From an uncultured Solirubrobacteraceae bacterium (GTDB taxonomy: Bacteria; Actinomycetota; Thermoleophilia; Solirubrobacterales; Solirubrobacteraceae), in contig CADCVQ010000139.1 in the NCBI GenBank assembly GCA_902806175.1, positions 1 through 51,157 of the forward strand: a stretch of 51,157 nt of DNA, written 5' to 3'. Made by a program: the position numbers and the translations under genes. The notes under the pieces were generated by a model, which saw nothing but the letters and a program-made list of their open reading frames with translations, did no database searches and was not told where the DNA came from. Shown piece after piece: positions 27,795 to 35,913 of this stretch (positions within the stretch are counted from its first letter, which is position 1; each line of letters starts with the position of its first letter).

Positions 27795-28187
27795 CTACAG
27801 CAGGGTGCCGCGCGCGAGGGCGAGATCCATGTGGGTCTCGTAGCGCGCGATCCGCCCGTCGCGAACCGTCCACACGTGCGCAGCCGCCCAGCTCAACTCG
27901 CGGTCGGCTCCGCGCGGGGTGGCGTTGATCGAGACGAGCGCCAGCACATGCTCGGAGCTCATCGGGATCAGGCCGTCGATCGTGATGTGCATCGACTCAT
28001 AGCCTTCGTCCCAGCGGGCCACCCACTGCTTCCAGCCGTCGATCCCGCGCAGCGTCGAGTCGTCTGGGCACAGCGGGTCGCAGACGAGCTCGATGTCGGG
28101 ATCGACGCTGTCGGTCAGTATGTGCAGGCCAGCGTCGTTCCAGTGCGCGTAGAGCTGGTCAGCGATCTCTGTGGCAGTCGGGGGCAC
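27795..28187 (-). CDS. SnoaL/NTF2-like small protein
   Basis: The 130-aa product fits an NTF2-like alpha+beta cone: an N-terminal helix (EIADQLYAHWNDAGL), then LRGIDGWKQWVARWDEGY and a sheet with AAHVWTVRDGRIARYETHMD. Such SnoaL-like proteins include ketosteroid-isomerase relatives and many of unknown function; no catalytic residue is assigned here. The GTG at 28187 is supported by a TATCTT hexamer 7 nt upstream. It lies on the minus strand between the membrane glycosyltransferase-like gene and a secreted unknown. Confidence 0.75.
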   Translation of the reverse strand: MPPTATEIADQLYAHWNDAGLHILTDSVDPDIELVCDPLCPDDSTLRGIDGWKQWVARWDEGYESMHITIDGLIPMSSEHVLALVSINATPRGADRELSWAAAHVWTVRDGRIARYETHMDLALARGTLL

Positions 28188-28194
28188 GGAGTCC

Positions 28195-28200
28195 AAGATA
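28195..28200 (-). promoter_or_regulatory. Leaderless-type -10 hexamer TATCTT
   Basis: TATCTT on the minus strand ends 7 nt before the GTG at 28187; no Shine-Dalgarno sequence is present. Confidence 0.5.
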
Positions 28201-28267
28201 CGCAGGCCCGACGGTCCCCTGGCCACCTGTACGAGCCGAGAAGCGGTGCAAGCGGGCGTGGGCGCGG

Positions 28268-28966
28268 CTACCTGCCGCGCTCCCGCCGCGCTGTCGGCCG
28301 CGAGTCCTCCTGGTCGACGCGCAGCCCGATCCCGAAGATCAGGCACTTGGCGTCCGCCGTCAGATTGGTGTCGCTGCGCGAGGCGCCGTTGATGAACACC
28401 GTGCGGTCGCGCGCCTGCAGGACAAGCTGAAAGAGCGAGTCGGCGAAGCTCAGGATCGGCAGCGGCTGGTCCTTCAGAGCCGTCGAGACGACGGCGTTGC
28501 GCCCGCTCTCGATGTCGCGCCCGAGCAGCCGCGAGATGTTCACGCCGCCGGGTTCGGAGGCCGTGAAGGTGACCACGGTCTGCGTCGACTCCACGCCGGT
28601 CTCCGGGTCCTGATCGCGGCACTGCGCATCCAGGCGGCCGATCTCCGGGATGATCGCCAGCGGCACGACCGGCCCGTCGGCGTTGTCGACGACGTGCAGG
28701 TAGCGCGTCAGCGAGGTCGAGCCGCCGCGCATGACGCCGGACAGGTAGCGGTGCGGGATGCGGCCGCGGTTGGGCCCCGCGCTCGCCGTGGCGACGAGCC
28801 TGCCCTTCGCACGCGCGATGGAGCTGCTCGCCGAGACGGCGCTCTTGCCGTCGACGGCGCCCGCGTTGCGCGAGTACCCCACGACGGCGACCGCGGTGCC
28901 CGACGACGCGACGATCAGCGCGATGAGCGCGACGACCATGGCTGGGGACGGCATTCGCGGTCGCAT
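28268..28966 (-). CDS. Secreted or anchored hypothetical protein
   Basis: The 232-aa product starts with the pattern MRPRMPSPAMVVALIALIVA and a small-residue stretch (SSGTAVA), an N-terminal signal or anchor that I recall as common in Thermoleophilia proteins. The remaining 200 residues look beta-rich, with two Cys (in DAQCRDQ and DAKCLIF) that may form a disulfide. A GGGGAG ribosome site precedes the ATG by 9 nt, so this gene has a normal leader; a TACAGT hexamer at 29016-29021 may be its -10. It is divergent from radA. No family recognised. Confidence 0.65.
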   Translation of the reverse strand: MRPRMPSPAMVVALIALIVASSGTAVAVVGYSRNAGAVDGKSAVSASSSIARAKGRLVATASAGPNRGRIPHRYLSGVMRGGSTSLTRYLHVVDNADGPVVPLAIIPEIGRLDAQCRDQDPETGVESTQTVVTFTASEPGGVNISRLLGRDIESGRNAVVSTALKDQPLPILSFADSLFQLVLQARDRTVFINGASRSDTNLTADAKCLIFGIGLRVDQEDSRPTARRERGR

Positions 28967-29065
28967 CTACAACATCTCCCCGCGGGACGACGACGGGAGC
29001 CCCTCGCTCCCGCTCACTGTAGGGAAGGTACCCCCTCCGGGGGCGAAGCCGTCGGGGTCGGCCCC

Positions 29066-29071
29066 TAGGGT
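29066..29071 (+). promoter_or_regulatory. Leaderless-type -10 hexamer TAGGGT (radA)
   Basis: TAGGGT ends 6 nt before the radA ATG at 29078. A CCCCC-TCC-GGGGG repeat (29031-29043) lies just upstream in the divergent gap. Confidence 0.55.
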
Positions 29072-29077
29072 GACCAG

Positions 29078-30460
29078 ATGGCACGCCCGGCCACGGTTCA
29101 CGTCTGCTCGGACTGCGGGCACTCCAGCGCCCGCTGGCACGGGCGCTGTCCGGGCTGTGAGGCCTGGAACACGCTCGTCGAGGAGCGCGCGCCGACGGTC
29201 CCCGGCGGCGGTCGCGGCCGCGCGGGCGCCGCCGCCGCGACCTCCGCCGTGCGTGCCGGCAGGCCGATCCGCCTCGCCGACGTCAGCACGGAGCGCGTGC
29301 CGCGCATGCTGACAGCGATCGGCGAGCTTGACCGCGTCCTCGGCGGCGGGCTCGTCCCCGGCTCGCTCGTCCTGCTCGGCGGCTCGCCGGGCATCGGCAA
29401 GTCGACGCTGACGAACATGGCGCTCGGCAACCTCGCCGCCGCCGGGCGGCGCACGCTCTACGTCTCCGGCGAGGAGTCGGCGGCGCAGATCCGCCTGCGC
29501 GCCGAGCGCCTGATCGCCGCGACGGCGGGCGCACTCGACGTCCCCGTCCTCGCCGAGACCGACCTCGACACGATCCTCGCGACGCTGCGCGCCGAGCGCC
29601 CGGAGGTCTGCGTGATCGACTCCGTGCAGACGATGCACGCGTCCGACCTGACCGGCGCGCCCGGCTCGGTCGGTCAGGTCCGCGAGGTTGCCGGGCGGAT
29701 CATGCAGATCGCAAAGAGCGACGGGATCGCCGTGCTGCTCGTCGGCCACGTCACGAAGGAGGGCGCCCTCGCGGGCCCGCGCGTGCTCGAGCACCTCGTC
29801 GACTGCGTGCTGCAGTTCGAGGGCGAGCGCGAGCGCACGTACCGCACGCTGCGCGCCCTGAAGAACCGCTTCGGCTCGACAAACGAGGCGGGCGTCTTCG
29901 AGATGCGCTCCGGCGGCCTCGTCGAGGTGCTCGACGCCAGCGCCCGCTTCGTCGCCGAGGCGACCGGCAAGCCGGGCTCGGTCGTGCTGGCGGCGATGGA
30001 GGGCTCGCGGCCGCTGCTTGTCGAGGTCCAGGCGCTCGTCTCGCCCTCGGAGCTCGTTCCGCCGCGGCGCGTCGTCACCGGCCTTGATCGCAATCGCCTC
30101 GCGCTCGTGCTCGCCGTGCTGGGCCGCCACGCCGGCGTCGGCGCCGGCAACGCCGACGTGTTCGTCAACGTCGTCGGCGGCGTGCGCGTCGACGAGCCCG
30201 GCGCCGATCTGGCGGTCGCGCTGGCGGTCGCGAGCGCCGTGCGCGGCGTGCCGCTGCAGACGGGCGGCAGGACGGCCCCCGTCGCGTGCTTCGGAGAGCT
30301 CGGCCTGACCGGCGAGCTGCGCTCCGTCGGCCACGCGGACCGGCGCCGGACCGAGGCCGCGAAGTTCGGCCTGCGCGACGTCGTCTGCCCGGAGAGCGCG
30401 CCGACGCTGCGCCAGGCACTGCGCGCAGTGCTGCCCGCACGGGCGCCGCAGGCCGCCTGA
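29078..30460 (+). CDS. radA: DNA repair protein RadA/Sms
   Basis: The 460-aa protein is a RecA-like helicase that drives branch migration in recombinational repair. It has the N-terminal zinc finger (CSDCGHSSARWHGRCPGC), the ATPase core with Walker A GGSPGIGKST, the RadA-specific KNRFGS motif, and a C-terminal Lon-like domain (DVFVNVVGGVRVDEPGADLA). The length is typical. It lies directly upstream of disA, as in Bacillus, where RadA limits DisA activity. Confidence 0.95.
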   Translation: MARPATVHVCSDCGHSSARWHGRCPGCEAWNTLVEERAPTVPGGGRGRAGAAAATSAVRAGRPIRLADVSTERVPRMLTAIGELDRVLGGGLVPGSLVLLGGSPGIGKSTLTNMALGNLAAAGRRTLYVSGEESAAQIRLRAERLIAATAGALDVPVLAETDLDTILATLRAERPEVCVIDSVQTMHASDLTGAPGSVGQVREVAGRIMQIAKSDGIAVLLVGHVTKEGALAGPRVLEHLVDCVLQFEGERERTYRTLRALKNRFGSTNEAGVFEMRSGGLVEVLDASARFVAEATGKPGSVVLAAMEGSRPLLVEVQALVSPSELVPPRRVVTGLDRNRLALVLAVLGRHAGVGAGNADVFVNVVGGVRVDEPGADLAVALAVASAVRGVPLQTGGRTAPVACFGELGLTGELRSVGHADRRRTEAAKFGLRDVVCPESAPTLRQALRAVLPARAPQAA

Positions 30461-30515
30461 TCGACAGCAGACACGGGCCTATTAAGCCGGAACTCCGAAT
30501 TTCCTAAGTACCCGC

Positions 30516-30521
30516 TAAAAT
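30516..30521 (+). promoter_or_regulatory. Leaderless-type -10 hexamer TAAAAT (disA)
   Basis: TAAAAT, five of six bases of TATAAT, ends 7 nt before the ATG at 30529 and overlaps the upstream alternative ATG at 30520. Confidence 0.55.
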
Positions 30522-30528
30522 GGCCTGG

Positions 30529-31641
30529 ATGGTTCAGCGAGTCGGGGATGAGTCACACGAGCTTGAGTCACGTCAAGAGCCCCGACTGGTCAAAGCTCTG
30601 GAAATGGTCGCGCCCGGAACGACGCTGCGCGAGGGGATCGACAACATCGTCCACGCCCGTACCGGCGGACTCATCATCGTCGGCGAGGTCGACGACCTGA
30701 GCTTCCTCTTCTCGGGCGGCATCAAGCTCGAGATCGACTACTCGCCCGCGCTGCTCTACCAGGTCGCGAAGATGGACGGCGCGATCGTGCTGAACGCCAA
30801 CGCGACGAAGATCGCGATGGTCAACGTCCAGCTCATGCCCGATCCGACGATCCTCTCGGTCGAGACCGGCACCCGCCACCGCACGGCGGAGCGCGTCTCC
30901 AAGCAGACCGACGCGCTCGTCATCGCGATCTCCCAGCGCCGCGAGGTCGTCTCGCTCTACGTCGACGGAGGCAAGTACATCCTCGAGGAGATCCCGGTCG
31001 TGCTCGCCAAGGCCAACCAGGCGCTCGCCACGCTCGACAAGTACCGCACGCGCCTGGACCAGGTCGCCACGCGGCTGACCGCGCTGGAGTTCGAGGGCGG
31101 CGCGACGCTGCACGACGTCCTCACCGTGCTGCAGCGCTCCGAGCTCGTGACGCGGATGGCGGTCGAGATCGAGCGCTACATCGTCGAGCTCGGCACGGAG
31201 GGGCGCCTCATCGAGATGCAGCTCGAGGAGACGATGGTCGGTACCGCCGCCGACAAGGCCGCCCTCGTGCATGACTACCTCGCCGAGAACAGCGACGAGG
31301 AGTTTGCGGGCGCACTGGATCAGATCGGGCGCCTGCCGCACCACGACCTGCTGGACTTCGGCCGTCTCGCCGAGCTGCTCGGCTACGACCGCAAGCTCAA
31401 CACGCTGGACTATCCCGTTTCGCCGCGCGGCTTTCGCATCCTCGGGCGCATCCCGCGCCTGCCCAAGCTCGTCGTGGCGCAGATCGTCACGGACTTCGGC
31501 GGCTTGGATGAGCTGCTCGCCGCCACCGACGCCGAGCTCGAGACCGTCGACGGCGTCGGCGAGATCCGGGCGAAGGACATTCGCGAGGGCCTTCGCCGCC
31601 TGCAGGAGATCAACCTCGTGGACCGCTACCTACAGACTTGA
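30529..31641 (+). CDS. disA: Diadenylate cyclase / DNA integrity scanning protein DisA
   Basis: The 370-aa octameric protein makes c-di-AMP from two ATP and stops when it meets branched DNA. The N-terminal DAC domain has the catalytic MDGAIVLNANATKI and RHRTAERVSKQTDA motifs. A central helical spine (about 150-290) and a C-terminal HhH DNA-binding domain (FGGLDELLAATDAEL, VDGVGEIRAKDIREG) follow. ATG 30529 is preferred over 30520 because a TAAAAT hexamer lies 7 nt before it. It follows radA and precedes carD, indicating c-di-AMP signalling in this organism. Confidence 0.95.
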   Translation: MVQRVGDESHELESRQEPRLVKALEMVAPGTTLREGIDNIVHARTGGLIIVGEVDDLSFLFSGGIKLEIDYSPALLYQVAKMDGAIVLNANATKIAMVNVQLMPDPTILSVETGTRHRTAERVSKQTDALVIAISQRREVVSLYVDGGKYILEEIPVVLAKANQALATLDKYRTRLDQVATRLTALEFEGGATLHDVLTVLQRSELVTRMAVEIERYIVELGTEGRLIEMQLEETMVGTAADKAALVHDYLAENSDEEFAGALDQIGRLPHHDLLDFGRLAELLGYDRKLNTLDYPVSPRGFRILGRIPRLPKLVVAQIVTDFGGLDELLAATDAELETVDGVGEIRAKDIREGLRRLQEINLVDRYLQT

Positions 31642-31696
31642 CCGATCGTCCCGCGCCGACGCCGGGGCACATACCAAGGAGGACATCATTCCCGAA

Positions 31697-32251
31697 GTGA
31701 CCGAAGAGCAGCTGCTGGAGGACCTTGTCATTCCGCTCGAGAACATCGAGTTCGAGCTCGGCGACAACGTCGTGTACCCGCATCACGGCGCCGGCCAGGT
31801 CCTCAAGAAGGAGCGGCGCAAGATGTTCGGCGAGGAGCGCGAGTACCTCACGATCAAGATCCTGCACAACGACATGACCGTCATGGTGCCGTGCGAGAAC
31901 GCCGCGCTGGCGGGCCTGCGTCGTGTCATCGACGAGGAGACCGTCAAGAAGGTGCTCGACGTCCTCGCCGATGATGTCTCCGAGATGCCGAAGAACTGGA
32001 ACAGGCGGTTCAAGCACAACCGCGACAAGATCAAGACCGGCGACATCTACGAACTCGCCGAGGTCGTCCGCAACCTCGCCATCCGCGAGCACGAGAAGGG
32101 ACTCTCCACGGGAGAGAAGCAGATGTTCACGCGTGCGAAGAAGATCCTTGCGTCGGAGCTGATGTACGCGCTGGACAAAGACGAGGAAGAGGCCGAGCAG
32201 CACCTGGACGATCTGCTGGCCGACAGCGCCGGCGTCCCGGTGTCCAAGTAG
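31697..32251 (+). CDS. carD: CarD-family transcriptional regulator
   Basis: The 184-aa protein binds the RNA polymerase beta subunit through its N-terminal RID domain (GDNVVYPHHGAGQVLKKERR) and stabilises promoter opening through a C-terminal helical domain with conserved Trp and basic residues (MPKNWNRRFKHNRDKI). An AAGGAGG site sits 14 nt before the GTG at 31697. That is long, and an in-frame ATT at 31688 is at a better distance, so the first residues are uncertain. It occupies the slot between disA and ispD; carD-ispD-ispF also adjoin in mycobacteria. Confidence 0.93.
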   Translation: MTEEQLLEDLVIPLENIEFELGDNVVYPHHGAGQVLKKERRKMFGEEREYLTIKILHNDMTVMVPCENAALAGLRRVIDEETVKKVLDVLADDVSEMPKNWNRRFKHNRDKIKTGDIYELAEVVRNLAIREHEKGLSTGEKQMFTRAKKILASELMYALDKDEEEAEQHLDDLLADSAGVPVSK

Positions 32252-32907
32252 CGCTCGCGCTCGTCGTAGCCGCCGGCCGCGGTGAGCGCCTTGGGTTCGG
32301 GGGACCCAAGGCGCTCGTCACGCTGGCGGGTCGGCCGATGCTCGAATGGAGCGTCGACGCGCTGCGGGAGGTGGCCGAGGTCGAGGCGATCGTCGTTGCG
32401 CTGCCGCATGGGTGCGAGCAAGCCGCGCCGCCGGGCACGCTCGGGGTGCCCGGCGGCGCGCACCGCTCGCAATCGGTGCGCGCGGCGCTGACCGCCGCAG
32501 CCGGCGACCCGGTGATCGTCCACGACGCAGCGCGGCCACTGCTGACGGCCGCGCTCGTGCGGGCCGTGCTGGAGCAGCTCGCGCTGCACGACTGCGATGC
32601 GGTGATCGCCGCCGCCCCCGTCACCGACACGATCAAGCAGGCGCGCGACGGCCTCGTCGTGCGCACGCTCGAGCGCTCGACGCTGTGGGCGGTGCAGACG
32701 CCGCAGGTCTTTCGCCGCGCCTCCCTCGAGCGCGCGCTGAGCGCGCCCGACGACGTCCTCGCCACGGCGACCGACGACGCCTCGCTCGTCGAGCGCGCGG
32801 GCGGGGCGGTGCGCGTCGTCGCCGCGCCGCGCGAGAATCTGAAGATCACGACGCCGGGCGATCTGCACGTCGCCGACCTCGCGCTGCGCGAGCGCGCCGA
32901 TCTCTAG
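32248..32907 (+). CDS. ispD: 2-C-methyl-D-erythritol 4-phosphate cytidylyltransferase (start unusual)
   Basis: The enzyme makes CDP-methylerythritol in the MEP isoprenoid pathway. CTP-binding AAGRGERLGFGGPKAL, VHDAARPLL, PVTDTIK, QTPQVF and TDDASLVE are intact, so the protein (about 219 aa) looks functional. But no in-frame ATG, GTG or TTG lies between the previous stop and position 32338, which is beyond the CTP loop. The coding frame is visible back to about 32248, overlapping the carD stop in the -1 frame. Start by a rare codon, frameshift from carD, or a sequence error are possible. The start given is where the conserved frame leaves carD, not a proven codon. Confidence 0.85.
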   Translation, partial: VALALVVAAGRGERLGFGGPKALVTLAGRPMLEWSVDALREVAEVEAIVVALPHGCEQAAPPGTLGVPGGAHRSQSVRAALTAAAGDPVIVHDAARPLLTAALVRAVLEQLALHDCDAVIAAAPVTDTIKQARDGLVVRTLERSTLWAVQTPQVFRRASLERALSAPDDVLATATDDASLVERAGGAVRVVAAPRENLKITTPGDLHVADLALRERADL

Positions 32908-32910
32908 AGT
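32905..32910 (+). promoter_or_regulatory. Stop codon / -10 dual-use hexamer TAGAGT
   Basis: TAG is the ispD stop. TAGAGT ends 9 nt before the ATG at 32920. Confidence 0.5.
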
Positions 32911-32919
32911 CCGCGGCGC

Positions 32920-33810
32920 ATGAGCGCCCCCCGGTTGCACCTCCTGATCGCCGCGGTGCTCGCCTGCGCCGCCGCGAGCGCCGGTGTCGCCGCCGCCCAG
33001 AGCGCCACACCGGCCGGCGAGTTCGGTGGCGGCGCGATCGAGCTGCCCGTCACCGAGGCTGCCGCGAAGGACATCGCGCTCTCGATCCGCGCGCAACCCG
33101 ACGGGACGATCGGCATCGGCGGCGAGGTCCCGAGCCGCTGCGGACGCGCCGCGATCAGGGGCATGACGAGGCTCGCCGGCGACGGCGCCTTCACGCTGCG
33201 CGGCACGACGACCCGGCGGCCGGCCGTCGGCGTGCGCGAGCGCCACACCTTCGTCCTGCGAGGCCGGCTGACGGCCGCCGGCGGCACGGGGACCGTGGCC
33301 GGCACACTGCGCGCGCGCCGCAAGGGCCGCGGCACGCGCACCTGCACGATCCGCACGGTGCGCTGGACCGTCAAGCCGGCCACGGGCGCCGCCGCCGCGC
33401 CGGCTGCTGCACCGGCCGACGCGCTGCTCTACGGGCTGACGTCGCAGGAGGGCCCGCAGGCCAGGCACGCGATCGTCCTGCACGTGACCGACGGCGGACG
33501 CTCGATCGACCGGCTGCTCGCGCGCTTCCGGGTGCGATGCGACAAGCGCGTGATCGTCGTCGCCGACGAGATCAACTACTCCCCGGAGTTCGACGTGGCA
33601 GCCGACGGCTCGTTTCGCAAGGTCGAGCGCTTCAGGTCGAGCTTCGCAGACGTGATCCTGCGCACGACGGTCGTCGTCCGCGGGCAGTTCGACGCGGCGG
33701 GCAACGCGGCCGGCAAGCTCGCGGTCACGCAACGCTTCACGAACCGCCGCAACGGCAGGCGCGTGGACGTCTGCGCCACCGGCACGCTGACGTGGTCGGC
33801 CCGGCAGTAG
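32920..33810 (+). CDS. Secreted protein with two copies of a beta-rich domain
   Basis: The 296-aa product has a signal peptide (LLIAAVLACAAASAGVAAAQ) and a mature part made of two similar halves joined by an Ala/Pro linker near residue 160. Each half has a Cys near its start (SRCGRAA; VRCDKRV), a DGxF strand (GDGAFTLRG; ADGSFRKVE), a VLRG/VVRG strand followed by an Ala-Gly turn, and a Cys near its end (RTCTIRTVRW; DVCATGTLTW). This suggests an internal duplication, each copy closed by one disulfide. No family recognised. It separates ispD from ispF. Confidence 0.7.
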   Translation: MSAPRLHLLIAAVLACAAASAGVAAAQSATPAGEFGGGAIELPVTEAAAKDIALSIRAQPDGTIGIGGEVPSRCGRAAIRGMTRLAGDGAFTLRGTTTRRPAVGVRERHTFVLRGRLTAAGGTGTVAGTLRARRKGRGTRTCTIRTVRWTVKPATGAAAAPAAAPADALLYGLTSQEGPQARHAIVLHVTDGGRSIDRLLARFRVRCDKRVIVVADEINYSPEFDVAADGSFRKVERFRSSFADVILRTTVVVRGQFDAAGNAAGKLAVTQRFTNRRNGRRVDVCATGTLTWSARQ

Positions 33811-33827
33811 CCGGCTTGAGCTGCGCG

Positions 33828-34658
33828 ATGCTGACCGATTACCACCTGCACCTACGGCCCGACGCGCCGCGGACCCCGCCCGCCGAGTACTTCACCGGCG
33901 CCAACGCCGAGCGCTACCGGGCCGTCGCGCAGGAGCGCGGGGTGGCAGAGCTCGGCTGCTCAGAGCACGTCTACCGCTTCGCCCAGGCGCTGGATGTGTG
34001 GCAGCACCCGCTGTGGCGCGAGAGCGCGACCGACGACCTCGACGGCTACGCGGGCTTCGTGCGCGAGCAGACCGATCTCAAGCTCGGCATCGAGGCCGAC
34101 TTCATCGCCGGGCGCGAGGACCGCATGGCGAGCCTGCTGGACACGCACGATTGGGACTTCGTCGTCGGGTCGGTGCATTTCGTCGGCGAGCACTCCGTCG
34201 ACCACGACGGCTACGAGATCTGGGACCACCGCTCGCAGCGCCCCGACGAGCTGTGGCGGCGCTACTTCCGCACGCTAGGCGAGGCCGCCCGGACCGGCAT
34301 GTTCGACATCCTCGCCCATCCCGACCTCGTGAAGATCTGGGGCCCGCGCCGGCCGGTCCCCGAGGGCGACCTGCGGCGCTTCTACGAGCTTGCGATGGAC
34401 GGCATCGCCGAGTCGCAGATCGCGGTCGAGGTCTCGACGGCAGGCCTGCGAAAGCCCGTCGGCGAGCTGTATCCGGCGCGCGCGTTTCTTGAGATGTGCA
34501 TCGACGCGGGCTGTCCGGTCGCCCTGTCGAGCGACGCGCACGTGCCCGGCGACGTCGCGCGCGATTACGAACGTGCCCTGGAGCTGCTCGACGCCGTCGG
34601 GGTGCGTGAGCTCGCCGTCTTCGAGCGCCGCGAGCGGCGGCTGGAGCCGCTCGGTTGA
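33828..34658 (+). CDS. PHP-family histidinol-phosphatase-like hydrolase
   Basis: The 276-aa protein shows the metal ligands of the PHP fold: DYHLHL at the N-terminus, GIEADF, GSVHFVGE, LAHPDLVK and SSDAHVPGD near the C-terminus. The overall pattern fits HisK/HisJ-type histidinol phosphatases, which remove phosphate from L-histidinol phosphate, although no other his gene is nearby. ATG 33828 is chosen because the first catalytic motif begins two residues later. The stop overlaps the ispF TTG (TTGA), so they are probably co-transcribed. Confidence 0.85.
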   Translation: MLTDYHLHLRPDAPRTPPAEYFTGANAERYRAVAQERGVAELGCSEHVYRFAQALDVWQHPLWRESATDDLDGYAGFVREQTDLKLGIEADFIAGREDRMASLLDTHDWDFVVGSVHFVGEHSVDHDGYEIWDHRSQRPDELWRRYFRTLGEAARTGMFDILAHPDLVKIWGPRRPVPEGDLRRFYELAMDGIAESQIAVEVSTAGLRKPVGELYPARAFLEMCIDAGCPVALSSDAHVPGDVARDYERALELLDAVGVRELAVFERRERRLEPLG

Positions 34659-35149
34659 GCGCAGCGGGCGTGCGCACCGGCCTGGGCTGGGACTCGCATC
34701 GCTTCAAGGCCGGGCGCCCGCTGATCCTCGGCGGGGTGCAGTTCCAGGACGCCGAGCTCGGCCTCGACGGCCACTCCGACGCAGACGTGCTCACCCACGC
34801 CGTGATCGACGCGCTGCTCGGTGCCGCGGGCCTCGACGACATCGGCGTGCACTTCCCCGACAGCGACAGCGCGTACGCAGGCGCCGACTCCGTCGCGCTG
34901 CTGCGATCGGTGGTCTCGACGCTGGCGCAGCGCGGACTGGAGATCGTGCACGTCGACACGACGGTGCTCATGGAGCGTCCGAAGATCGGTCCGCAGCGCG
35001 CCGCGATGCGGGCGTGCCTCGCGGAGGCGCTGGGGCTCGACGTGGCGAGCGTCAACGTCAAGGCGTCGACGGGCGAGGGAATGGGGTTCGTCGGGCGGCT
35101 GGAGGGGGTCGCGGCGCTGGCGGTGGCGACGGTGCTCGGCGGCGCGTAG
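34655..35149 (+). CDS. ispF: 2-C-methyl-D-erythritol 2,4-cyclodiphosphate synthase
   Basis: The 164-aa homotrimeric enzyme cyclises CDP-methylerythritol 2-phosphate in the MEP pathway. Metal ligands Asp and His are in GWDSHRF and the third ligand in HSDADVLTHA; FPDSDSAYAGADS, VDTTVLMERPKI and KASTGEGMGFVGR are also conserved. It starts at a TTG overlapping the stop of the PHP gene; a GTG at 34670 would also keep the core. ispD and ispF are here split by two unrelated genes. Confidence 0.95.
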   Translation: MSAAGVRTGLGWDSHRFKAGRPLILGGVQFQDAELGLDGHSDADVLTHAVIDALLGAAGLDDIGVHFPDSDSAYAGADSVALLRSVVSTLAQRGLEIVHVDTTVLMERPKIGPQRAAMRACLAEALGLDVASVNVKASTGEGMGFVGRLEGVAALAVATVLGGA

Positions 35150-35499
35150 CGCCGCGCGGCGCCAGGCGTCGCGGGGGCGTCAGGCGCCGCGCAGGTCCTG
35201 CCGCGCCGAGTCGGCCGACAACGTGATGTTCGTCGTGAAGGTGTTCACGGCGAACACCAAGACGACATCCTCGCGCCGCGCCGGCCGGTGCCCGCCGTCG
35301 TGGCGGGTTCGTGCTGGCATGCAACGGAAATCCGCCCCGACGTCTACTGCACGCGCGCAGCGCGGAGGCAACTCAGACCACGCCAACTGGTCGGTTGTGA
35401 TGAGGGTTGCGCGCGTCGCCGGCTCGATGGGCAGCTCGAGAAACGCGGGGTCGAGGTGATCGGCGCGAACCGGTCGGAGCGCAGGGCGCAGGCCGACCC
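35150..35499. other. 350-nt stretch without a certain gene
   Basis: This gap between ispF and the convergent AT-hook gene has no recognised RNA gene. The minus strand stays open from about 35500 to a TGA at 35180 with mostly G/C third positions; see the possible fragment at 35180-35386. Confidence 0.5.
35180..35386 (-). CDS. Possible small ORF or gene remnant
   Basis: The minus strand encodes 68 residues from a TTG at 35386 to a TGA at 35180, ending AVNTFTTNITLSADSARQDL and GA. The same frame stays open without a standard start back to about 35500, adding DHLDPAFLELPIEPATRATL and more. Third-position G/C is high but lower than in neighbouring genes, with several A/T-ending codons. It could be a decayed 5'-truncated gene or a chance frame. 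No family recognised. Confidence 0.3.
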   Translation of the reverse strand: MAWSELPPRCARAVDVGADFRCMPARTRHDGGHRPARREDVVLVFAVNTFTTNITLSADSARQDLRGA

Positions 35500-35913
35500 T
35501 CAGGCGCCGTGCTCGGGATGCCAGCCGCGTCCCTCCTTGCGCACTCGGCGTTCCTCCTCGAGCCCCGGCAGGACCCTGTAGAGGTAGTTCTGCTTGATCC
35601 CCATCTTCTGCGCGAGCTCGGGGATCGTGATCCCCGGATGATCGGTGATCACCTCGAGCGCCTGTTGGCCGCGCTTGCCGCTGCCCTTCGGGCGCCCGCG
35701 GCGCCCGTCGGCCGCCGCGCCGTTGGCGGCGCTGCGCGCCGCGTGACGCCGTCGCGCGCGCGGCGCCGGCTTCGCGCGCACGGCCGTGGCCGGGACGCCG
35801 TCGAGGGCCGCTGCCGCCGCCTGCAGGCGCTCGTACTCCGAGACGAGCGGCTTGAGTTCGCGCAGCCGCGCGGCGATCTCAGCCCGCTTCTGGTCCAAAA
35901 AATCCGTCGCCAT
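35500..35913 (-). CDS. AT-hook / winged-helix DNA-binding protein
   Basis: The 137-aa basic protein has an N-terminal helical part (FLDQKRAEIAARLRELKPLV), an Ala/Arg-rich linker with an AT-hook core (RRGRPKGSGKR, about 70-80) and a C-terminal winged helix (GITIPELAQKMGIKQNYLYR, then LEEERRVRKEGRGWHP). An AT-hook binds the DNA minor groove, so a nucleoid-associated or global regulatory role is inferred, in the way Lsr2 acts elsewhere. AGGGGG precedes the ATG by 9 nt. The 190 nt upstream hold no gene. Confidence 0.75.
   Translation of the reverse strand: MATDFLDQKRAEIAARLRELKPLVSEYERLQAAAAALDGVPATAVRAKPAPRARRRHAARSAANGAAADGRRGRPKGSGKRGQQALEVITDHPGITIPELAQKMGIKQNYLYRVLPGLEEERRVRKEGRGWHPEHGA

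Noticed and set aside
26299-29077. Genomic island in the minus-strand patch
   Set aside because: No integrase, repeats, tRNA or clear base-composition change; third-position GC stays high.
31683-31690. ATT or ATC as the certain start codon of carD
   Set aside because: The spacing from AAGGAGG is better than for GTG 31697, but ATT starts are rare and no independent evidence is available; recorded only as uncertainty.
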